Shown piece by piece: positions 57,682-64,000 of a DNA stretch of 64,000 bases. The position numbers and the translations under genes were made by a program. The stretch is from UBA7446 sp965656545 (lineage in GTDB: Bacteria; Bacteroidota; Bacteroidia; Flavobacteriales; Flavobacteriaceae). The notes beneath the pieces are model-generated. The model was not told the DNA's origin, ran no database searches, and saw nothing but the letters and a program-made list of their open reading frames with translations. The stretch spans positions 569,715 to 633,714 of the forward strand of contig CBFHKZ010000001.1 in assembly GCA_965656545.1 (NCBI GenBank). Reading direction: 5' to 3'. The stretch's first letter is position 1. Each line of letters starts with the position of its first letter.

Positions 57682-58875
57682 ATGACAAAAATTGCATCAG
57701 ATAAAAAAATTGAAGACGAAATTTCAAAATCAATTATAAAACTGTTAATTGATGACCCCTTCTACGCTCACGTATTAAGTGGCATAAGTAGGAAACTATC
57801 AAGTGAAATTCCAACAGCTGCAGTTGGTTTAATTGGAAGTACAATCACACTATTTATAAATAAAGAATTCTTTCAAAAGTCATTGACTAAAGCTACATCC
57901 AAAGTGGCTGTAATTAAACATGAGGTATTGCACGTTGTCTTAAAACATATTTTTAGATTAAAAGAAAAAAAACATGACTCATACTTATATAATCTTGCCG
58001 CTGATTTAGTAGTTAACCAATATATAGGTAAATGGAAACTTCCAGAAAGTGCCATAACATTAAATTCTTTTCCAAATCTTAAATTAGAAAAAGATGAAAC
58101 CCTTGAGTGGTATTATGATAAATTAATGACCTACTACAATGATTCACAAGAAGGGTCCAAATTCATTGATAACTTGAAAAATAATAAAAATTATAGTGAT
58201 CATTCATTATGGGGAAAATCTACTAAATCAGAATTAGATGCTGCTCAAATCACTTTTGGAAAACTTATCGTTGATGCAAAAATGAGAACAGGTAACAAAG
58301 AATTTGGCTTATTACCAATATCAGTCATGAATATGGTCAAATTGGAATTAGAAAAACAAAATCAACAAGTTGATTGGAAATCAGCAATTAAATTATTTAA
58401 TAATAGTAGTAAAAAAACTTTCTTGAAATATACTTACAAAAGAAAGAGTAAAAGATATGGTGTAAGACCAGGTATTAAAATTAAGCAACACTCTAAGTTA
58501 TTAGTTGCTTTAGACACCTCAGGGTCAATCAGTGAAGATGAACTTTCATTATTTTTTAACGAAATAATTGGTATTTGGAAAACTGGGACAGAAATTGATG
58601 TTATTGAATGTGACAACAAAGTTCAGAAAAAGTATACTTTTATGGGAGTAACTCCAAATTTTATTCATGGAAGAGGGGGAACTGACTTTAGTCCTGTTTT
58701 TAAACATATAAATGAAAAAAGAAGTTTAAAATATGATGGTTGTATCTACCTTACTGATGGATACGCAAATAAGCCATTAATAAAGCCCTATTGTCCTGTT
58801 ATTTGGGTAATTAGCAAAAATGGTTTAATTGACAAGCATTTATGGTTTGGTAGAATAACAAGACTTAAATTTTAA
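57682..58875 (+). CDS. vWA-like metallopeptidase-domain protein (DUF2201-like)
   Basis: This 397-aa protein combines an N-terminal metallopeptidase-like domain (HEVLH, His80-His84) with a C-terminal vWA domain carrying the MIDAS start DTSGS (278-282) and GGTDFSP. The pair of domains is typical of partners of MoxR ATPases. It ends the DUF285-MoxR-vWA operon. Immediately downstream lies a decayed methyltransferase fragment. Confidence 0.82.
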   Translation: MTKIASDKKIEDEISKSIIKLLIDDPFYAHVLSGISRKLSSEIPTAAVGLIGSTITLFINKEFFQKSLTKATSKVAVIKHEVLHVVLKHIFRLKEKKHDSYLYNLAADLVVNQYIGKWKLPESAITLNSFPNLKLEKDETLEWYYDKLMTYYNDSQEGSKFIDNLKNNKNYSDHSLWGKSTKSELDAAQITFGKLIVDAKMRTGNKEFGLLPISVMNMVKLELEKQNQQVDWKSAIKLFNNSSKKTFLKYTYKRKSKRYGVRPGIKIKQHSKLLVALDTSGSISEDELSLFFNEIIGIWKTGTEIDVIECDNKVQKKYTFMGVTPNFIHGRGGTDFSPVFKHINEKRSLKYDGCIYLTDGYANKPLIKPYCPVIWVISKNGLIDKHLWFGRITRLKF

Positions 58876-58887
58876 GTTTGACTAACT

Positions 58888-59034
58888 AAGATCCCCGAAC
58901 CATTCTCTGAAGAGATAATCACTCTACCCATTCTTCAAACTTCAAAAGAGTTTGAATTAGTGTTAGACCCTTTTTTGGGTAGTGGAACTACAGGATTGGT
59001 TTGTGAAAATAGAGTAGTTTTAAATGGAATCAAT
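58888..59034 (+). pseudogene. Decayed DNA methyltransferase fragment (motif I)
   Basis: Directly after the vWA gene a frame reads IPEPFSEEIITLPILQ and then LVLDPFLGSGTTGLVCENR, the SAM-binding motif I of N4/N6 DNA methyltransferases. No start codon or other methyltransferase motifs remain and similarity fades after about 49 codons. The minus-strand DUF285 paralogue runs antisense through it. It is probably the residue of a gene cut by recombination. Confidence 0.65.
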
Positions 59035-62000
59035 TCTAAATTATTAATTTTAACTTTTTTTAGAGAAAAATGGTTTTTCAAGCCGTGAAAACTTCTAAGA
59101 TCAACTTTTATGCAAAAGTTAGTCTGATCATCAGTGGAAATATTAAGGCTATCAAGGAAATTTAATTTTGTTATGTGTTTTAACACGTCATTGATTACTT
59201 CTCTTTCATTTATTCCAACTAATTCAAAATATTTGAGATTTTTCAAATTTTCTAATTCACTAGCATCCTCCATTTTTGAATTATCATTACTACTATAAAG
59301 TGAAAAATCTAATTTGAGACTTTTAATTTTGGTACAATTATGAAGAAAATTGATATTAGTATAACCTGAACTTTTAATTTCTAAATCCTCAAGATCATTT
59401 AAATTGTGAAACACTTCAAAATCTTTAAATGGATAAAAGGGGTAATTCTTCAGCTTAAGTTTTTTTATTTTACTAAACTTAGATAGCCAACTTAGTGACC
59501 CAACTGCTGAATCCATTATTAATCCCTCTACATTTTTATTATCAAAATTTAGCGAATACGGAAAATCATTTTCAAAACATTTAAAATCTACTATTAAAAA
59601 CTTCAAGAAAGTAAATTTCGAAAGATTGAAACATCTACCTACAAATTTCTTATGTGAGTAGGAATCCTCTAATAATGTAGATAAATTAAGGCGACTTATA
59701 TTTTTAATATAAAGTGATTCATCTACTTTAATATTCTGATCTTGAGGTAAATTAGATACAATACTCATCAGAGCATAATTCAAAAAAGGCTGAGATGGTC
59801 CTGTACCTGTAAAAAATTTGTTAGTATGAAGAACAGAATTAAAATAATTTAAATCTCCTACCTTATTAACATCTGTCTCTAATGTTTCAAGTTTACACCC
59901 ACCTAATAAAAACTCAAATAATTCATCATTATCTAGCGATATTATTTTTTCTACAGCAAGGTCAATTTTTTCAATATCCCTTGAAGTGAGTAAATTTTTG
60001 ATTTTAGTAATAGTATTTTTATCAATAGAGCTAATTTTAGATTCATCAATATAATTTTTATGAATTGCTGAATCAATAATGATTTGGTTCTTTTTAATAA
60101 AATTTGTTTTATTTATGTCTTTATTTAAGGAATTCTTTGAATTTAGATCCAAATCAGTCTGTTCAATAATTAAGCCGTTTAATTGAATAGAATTTGGGAA
60201 ATTAGCTGATTTTAATTCATTAATTGAGTGAATTTTACCGTTTAATTTTGAAGACACCTCGCCATTAATATCTATCAATAATAATTGGTTACAACTCTCA
60301 AGTGGAGCTAAATTTAATCTGCTTAGTGAAAATTGTGAGGTAATTTTTAAGTGTATTTTTTCTAAATATTTACAATTTTGTAAATATTTGAAATCAAATA
60401 GATCATCAATTTTTAAACTTAATTCTTTTAAGTTTAAACAATTAAACAAAGGGTTTAGATCTAAATTTGAGTCAATACCATTAATTTCTAAAATCTCCAG
60501 GTTCTTTATGAGTGTTAAAACGTTAATGTTATTAAGTTTCTTCTCAGCTCCATACCAATTATTAATATTAAGTGTTAAAGAATTTATATTGCTACAATTA
60601 TTTAAAAAATCTATGTTTTCAAACTCCCCATTATGGTGAAGTATTAAATATTCAAGTTTTTTTAAAGATTTAAAACTATCAAAAAAACCAAACCGTTTTT
60701 GTGAATTATTGTCAGTAAACTTTAAGTTGAGATAATTAATTTGATTAAATTTCTCAATCCATTTAATCGATCCATTTGAATTAATTGCAACAACTTCACT
60801 TATATATTCACTCTTAAACGAGTATAAAGAAGTTATTTCATGGCCTACATAATGAAAATCAATTATTATTTTATTTAGACTAGTAAATTTGTTTAGATCG
60901 AAGCACGCTTTTTCAAACAAATTATCTCCCCGAACATATGTATTCCCATGTAAATCTGTTTTAGCAGAACTTAATAATGTAGATAAATTAAGGCGACTTA
61001 TATTTTTAATATAAAGTGATTCATCAACTTCAATATTCTGATTTTGAGGCAAATTAGAGACAATACTCATCAGAGCATAATTCAAAAAAGGCTGAGATGG
61101 TCCTGTACCTGTAAAAAATTTGTTAGTATGAAGAACAGAATTAAAATAATTTAAATCTCCTACCTCATTAACAGCTGCCTCTAATGTTTCAAGTTTACAT
61201 CTATCTAATAAAAAATTAAATAATTCATAATTATTAAGTGATATTATTAATTCAACAGCAAGATCAATTTTTCCAATATCCCTTGAAGTGAGTAATTTTT
61301 TGATTTTTGTAATTGTTTTTTTATCAATGTCTGACAGTCTTAAATATGATTTGTCAATGGTCCTTTTTGTTTTATTAAATGGACTAAACTCAGGTTTCAT
61401 TTTTTTTGCGCCTGTAAAAATTCCAGATGGTGGTTTTTGTTTCAACTTTTCATTGATGTTCCAATTGCTTAGATCATGATTAAATGAAATGGCTTTATTA
61501 AACATTCTATCCATTTTCACAACATTGCCCATATCCCAATTTGAAATATCTTGGTTAAATGAGGTTGCACCACAAAACATTTCATCCATTCGAGCCTCAT
61601 CTTTGAATTCCCATGAAGCTATGTTACCATTAAATTTTAGAGCATTTTTAAACATTTTATTTAAAGAAAAGCCTTGCCAGTATCCATTGGGCAATTTCCA
61701 TGAATTCAAGTCTTGATTAAATGATTCAGCCCCTTCAAATAAAGATATCATGGAATCAACTCCTTTGACATTCCAATCATTAATACTTTGATTAAATGAT
61801 TTAGCATTTTTAAACATCCCTGAAATATTGCCATTGATATTCCAAGCACCAATAGGTTGATTAAACGAATAGGCCCCTGAAAACATATTTCTAAAATTAC
61901 AGCAACTCTTTGTATTCCATTTCTCGATATTTGAATTAAAAGATTTGGCTCCTTCAAACATTGATTCCATCTGGTACACTTTACTAGTATCCCAATTACT

Positions 62001-62294
62001 TAAATCTTGATTGAATTTCTTGGCATTATAAAACATATATGACATACTTTCAACATTACTAACATCCCAAGAGCCAATATTTTGATTGAAACTATTTTTA
62101 TTACTAAAAAGTTGTAGCATAATTTTAACTTTAGTCGTTACAACCTTAGTTACATCCTTTCCTTTAGAAACTAGATCTCCTAATATTTTTCTATCAACAA
62201 CAAGATATTCTTCGCCATTTAGCTTATACCATTGGCCTACTTTAGCAGTCTTTTCAGCAACTACAGTTACTCCATTTTTATGTAAATAAATCAT
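58935..62294 (-). CDS. DUF285-repeat / leucine-rich recognition-like protein, copy 2
   Basis: This 1119-aa paralogue of the protein at 53233 has the same N terminus (MIYLHKNGVTVVAEK), DUF285 repeats (about 70-310) and two tandem helical modules separated by leucine-rich segments. Its two modules contain a near-identical 228-bp DNA stretch, while copy 1's modules have diverged. The last 20 residues or so come from antisense reading of a methyltransferase remnant, so the natural C terminus is altered. It faces the operon of copy 1, with MoxR and vWA genes between them. Role unknown. Confidence 0.72.
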   Translation of the reverse strand: MIYLHKNGVTVVAEKTAKVGQWYKLNGEEYLVVDRKILGDLVSKGKDVTKVVTTKVKIMLQLFSNKNSFNQNIGSWDVSNVESMSYMFYNAKKFNQDLSNWDTSKVYQMESMFEGAKSFNSNIEKWNTKSCCNFRNMFSGAYSFNQPIGAWNINGNISGMFKNAKSFNQSINDWNVKGVDSMISLFEGAESFNQDLNSWKLPNGYWQGFSLNKMFKNALKFNGNIASWEFKDEARMDEMFCGATSFNQDISNWDMGNVVKMDRMFNKAISFNHDLSNWNINEKLKQKPPSGIFTGAKKMKPEFSPFNKTKRTIDKSYLRLSDIDKKTITKIKKLLTSRDIGKIDLAVELIISLNNYELFNFLLDRCKLETLEAAVNEVGDLNYFNSVLHTNKFFTGTGPSQPFLNYALMSIVSNLPQNQNIEVDESLYIKNISRLNLSTLLSSAKTDLHGNTYVRGDNLFEKACFDLNKFTSLNKIIIDFHYVGHEITSLYSFKSEYISEVVAINSNGSIKWIEKFNQINYLNLKFTDNNSQKRFGFFDSFKSLKKLEYLILHHNGEFENIDFLNNCSNINSLTLNINNWYGAEKKLNNINVLTLIKNLEILEINGIDSNLDLNPLFNCLNLKELSLKIDDLFDFKYLQNCKYLEKIHLKITSQFSLSRLNLAPLESCNQLLLIDINGEVSSKLNGKIHSINELKSANFPNSIQLNGLIIEQTDLDLNSKNSLNKDINKTNFIKKNQIIIDSAIHKNYIDESKISSIDKNTITKIKNLLTSRDIEKIDLAVEKIISLDNDELFEFLLGGCKLETLETDVNKVGDLNYFNSVLHTNKFFTGTGPSQPFLNYALMSIVSNLPQDQNIKVDESLYIKNISRLNLSTLLEDSYSHKKFVGRCFNLSKFTFLKFLIVDFKCFENDFPYSLNFDNKNVEGLIMDSAVGSLSWLSKFSKIKKLKLKNYPFYPFKDFEVFHNLNDLEDLEIKSSGYTNINFLHNCTKIKSLKLDFSLYSSNDNSKMEDASELENLKNLKYFELVGINEREVINDVLKHITKLNFLDSLNISTDDQTNFCIKVDLRSFHGLKNHFSLKKVKINNLELIPFKTTLFSQTNPVVPLPKKGSNTNSNSFEV
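59671..59898. repeat. Intragenic direct repeat, copy 1
   Basis: This 228-bp stretch is nearly identical, without indels, to 60973-61200, 1302 bp (434 codons) further on. It encodes the FFTGTGPSQPFLNYALMSIV part of the helical module. Neighbouring sequence is less alike, which suggests recent gene conversion or duplication. Confidence 0.85.
60973..61200. repeat. Intragenic direct repeat, copy 2
   Basis: Partner of 59671-59898 in the same reading frame and orientation, differing only at scattered positions. Confidence 0.85.
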
Positions 62295-62375
62295 ATTAAA
62301 GAATTAATTATTTTGATGAGTTTTTTATTAAAATTTGTTTTTGTGAACATCTAACAAAAAAATATAAATGAAAAA

Positions 62376-62894
62376 TTAGTGAAAAGCAATTAAAAGTTGA
62401 GATTTTGAATACTTACCAAGTGATAAATTAATAGCCTTTAAAGATTCTTCAGCATAATTTTTTAGACCCTTTTCTCCATTTGTGAGAATTGATATATAAT
62501 TTAGAATTCTCATTTTAACCGAGCTTTGAGTAGTGCCTATATCATCTGAAATTGATTTGATAATTTCATTCCATTCTCTTGTTTTATAGTTGGCTAACAA
62601 CGTTTCGATTATAAATAAATCGTCTTCAATTGTCCATTTTTTATTTTTCACAAATTTTAATTTTTTTATGGATTTATCATCAAATACACGTCTATATATA
62701 AGTCTATCTTTAAAGTATACTTTAAATTTATAAATGATAGTGTTTGGATCTTGTAATTTGTATGAGATGATGACCATATATCCATTTTCTTTATTAAAGA
62801 GCTGGGCTTTATATTTATACTTCCATCTTTTAATATTTCTCTCAACAATCTCATCATCCTCTAAAATTGTATTTGAGAACATTTGACACTCCAT
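62376..62894 (-). CDS. Myb/SANT-like helix-turn-helix protein
   Basis: This 172-aa protein has a beta-rich N terminus and a C-terminal segment KKWTIEDDLFIIETLLANYK, followed by a helix with QSSVKMRILNY. That arrangement resembles a Myb/SANT-like fold. It lies 81 bp upstream of the DUF285 paralogue on the same strand, so it could be its regulator. The start could be the internal Met5. Family assignment is tentative. Confidence 0.5.
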   Translation of the reverse strand: MECQMFSNTILEDDEIVERNIKRWKYKYKAQLFNKENGYMVIISYKLQDPNTIIYKFKVYFKDRLIYRRVFDDKSIKKLKFVKNKKWTIEDDLFIIETLLANYKTREWNEIIKSISDDIGTTQSSVKMRILNYISILTNGEKGLKNYAEESLKAINLSLGKYSKSQLLIAFH

Positions 62895-63021
62895 ATAAAC
62901 CTACAGAAATAGTAGTTAAGAAATCATAAGTGGGGGTGACTCAAGAACCTTCAAAATATTTTTGAGAATAAACTGGAAAGGTTGTTAGTATCAATAAATG
63001 TAGTAAAAAATGAGTTTTCAT

Positions 63022-63060
63022 ATTAGATAATAATTTAAATATATAAAGCGATTATCTAAT
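63022..63060. repeat. Inverted repeat, 10-bp arms
   Basis: ATTAGATAAT (63022-63031) and ATTATCTAAT (63051-63060) flank a 19-bp A/T-rich loop. It lies in the 300-bp gap before the second-copy pseudogene and overlaps the end of a short minus-strand frame. It could be a weak terminator or an operator. Confidence 0.4.
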
Positions 63061-63154
63061 GAGCTTCGTATTTGGTTTGTAAATTATATAACACTGAACT
63101 TAATTCAGCCATATCCTTACCAAAATAGTTTGACTTTACTGCCTTGCCCTCCAC
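63056..63154 (-). CDS. Possible 32-aa small protein
   Basis: A GTG-started minus-strand frame encodes a polar peptide containing SNYFGKDMAELSSVLYNLQT. The composition looks protein-like, but with 32 codons, a rare start and no known homologue it may equally be a gene fragment. The rest of the 62895-63195 gap shows no gene. Confidence 0.28.
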   Translation of the reverse strand: MEGKAVKSNYFGKDMAELSSVLYNLQTKYEAH

Positions 63155-63195
63155 TTTTTATTCCTTAAAAATAATTAGACAATAAAATATTATCC

Positions 63196-63755
63196 ATGTG
63201 CAATCTCAATGGCCCTTTTCGATTATGCTCTTGTAGTAGTGCTAAAATAGACTACAAAAAATACATTGGATATTACATCGAAATGCAACCGATGCGGGTT
63301 ACAAAATCATAGCTCGTATTGGCGTGATGAATCCTTTGGAGTCAATTGAGAAAATTGAACGAAGGAAAATTCTTAGAAGACTTAACACAATCAATGTTTT
63401 TGATTTTGAATATTCCCCAAAAGAAAATGATCAACTTAAACTTAATTTCAGTAAGTATGATGGTTTGAAATTTACTTTTCAAAAAGGTAGATGGGTTTTA
63501 GAAGAATGGTACTCTGAACATCCTGTCTTTAAGCATGAACTGAAAAAAGAGGGTGAAATTGATTCTGTTTCTTCAAGATTAAAGGAGGTTTACAAGAAGT
63601 ACTTAGATGTCATTAATGAAGATGAAATAGATATGGTAAAATGTGGTTGGCAAAATATTAGTATATCCGAAAAGAGACTTATTGAATTAATGGAGAAGCG
63701 AATCAAGGGAGAAAAAGTAGAATTACCCGAATGTTATAAGACATGGGGAATATAA
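63196..63755 (+). pseudogene. Frameshifted second copy of the 185-aa gene
   Basis: This matches the gene at 37986 from its ATG to its stop. After about 20 near-identical codons, a 1-bp loss shifts the frame into a stop at 63310; homology resumes in another frame at 63324 and runs to the natural end. Downstream, the start of the zinc-ribbon gene is also present but shifted, and similarity stops near 63821. The segment is a direct repeat of 37986-38607. Confidence 0.8.
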
Positions 63756-63841
63756 GTTATGGGGTAATTAATCATTATTTCGGTAACCATTGTGATAATG
63801 TAATTCAGATTACATATCATGCCCTAAAAAGAGTTATAATA

Positions 63842-63913
63842 GGGGGTAGCTTTTTATTTCATGACAGCTGTTCCAGTGGATACTGAAACAGCATGTTCAT
63901 AAAAACTACCCCC
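63842..63913. repeat. Long imperfect hairpin, about 28 bp paired
   Basis: A 72-nt inverted repeat starts with GGGGGTAG and ends with CTACCCCC. Inner stems are TTTTTAT/ATAAAAA, CATG/CATG, CTGTT/AACAG and CAGT/ACTG around a GGAT loop. One side carries a 4-nt bulge (ACAG) and there is one internal mismatch. It begins about 20 bp after the end of the duplicated segment. No T-run follows in either direction. It could be a mobile-element end, a structured RNA or a recombination site. Confidence 0.7.
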
Positions 63914-64000
63914 AACACTGGAAGCATAAACAACGGTTTTAGAACGGTTGTAGATCTTCATTAGCATGTTCAAATGGAATTGCCATAGTAAAAGCTTTTT
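63854..64000 (-). CDS. Partial minus-strand frame running off the window
   Basis: From base 64000 a minus-strand frame of 48 codons runs to a stop at 63854, ending SVGGSFYEHAVSVSTGTAVM plus one Lys. Local GC is higher than the neighbourhood and the composition looks coding. The end lies inside the long hairpin, which is odd for a conserved C terminus. It may be the 3' end of a gene beyond the window; no family recognised. Confidence 0.35.
   Translation of the reverse strand, partial: KKLLLWQFHLNMLMKIYNRSKTVVYASSVGGSFYEHAVSVSTGTAVMK

Noticed and set aside
63842..63913. Integron attC site
   Set aside because: The hairpin has one-sided bulges, but the GTTRRRY and RYYYAAC core ends are not present in canonical form and no integrase is in view.

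Overview
The window looks like chromosomal DNA of a marine flavobacterium (Bacteroidota, Flavobacteriaceae-like). The grounds are low GC, a SusC/SusD pair, a type IX secretion C-terminal sorting domain, several Bacteroidota-type lipoprotein signals, a sulfatase-rich glycan locus, and start regions without clear Shine-Dalgarno sequences. No rRNA, tRNA, CRISPR array or intact transposase was seen.

Region 1 (1-13545, + strand) is a polysaccharide-use cluster. It holds a GH26 beta-mannanase cut by the window edge, an FSA-type transaldolase, GlpD and GlpK, a GPH-family sugar symporter, two formylglycine sulfatases, a secreted GH2 beta-mannosidase, and a T9SS-exported alpha/beta hydrolase closely resembling IsPETase and the bacteroidetal PET hydrolases. 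The likely substrate is a sulfated beta-mannan, with glycerol catabolism embedded in the cluster.

Region 2 (13913-20739, - strand) is an operon reading MarR regulator, SusC, SusD, BCCT transporter. It has a perfect dyad between marR and susC, and divergent intergenic repeats (hairpin plus a conserved GTGACCCAAAC motif) flank it. The BCCT carrier points to a betaine-like solute rather than a glycan.

Region 3 (21.2-38 kb, + strand) is a defence island. A WYL regulator is followed by an unusual fusion of an N6-adenine methyltransferase, a specificity-like domain and a histidine kinase, paired with a receiver-domain protein. Then come a DUF2130 coiled-coil protein and a type I restriction system (hsdM, hsdS, DUF1643, DUF262/HNH, hsdR), and an SF2 helicase-like protein. 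A GTGCA-N7-TGCAC dyad precedes three transcription units and is a candidate operator of an island-wide regulon.

Region 4 (38-52 kb) has small lipoproteins and zinc-ribbon proteins, then a tightly packed nine-gene minus-strand operon. It encodes a secreted protein, a pentameric ligand-gated-channel-like protein, a membrane TPR protein, two DUF4407-type membrane proteins, a membrane-anchored retropepsin-like protease and a 1236-residue TPR/TerB-like membrane protein. I do not recognise it as a described system.

Region 5 (52.4-62.3 kb) has an HNH-like gene, then a DUF285-repeat protein, MoxR ATPase and vWA-metallopeptidase operon, facing a second DUF285 paralogue on the other strand. The paralogue carries an internal near-identical 228-bp duplication, and its 3' end runs antisense through a decayed DNA methyltransferase fragment. 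A frameshifted second copy of the gene at 37986 lies at 63196, so a roughly 0.62-kb direct repeat brackets the 25-kb accessory block. The window ends in a 72-nt, 28-bp hairpin.
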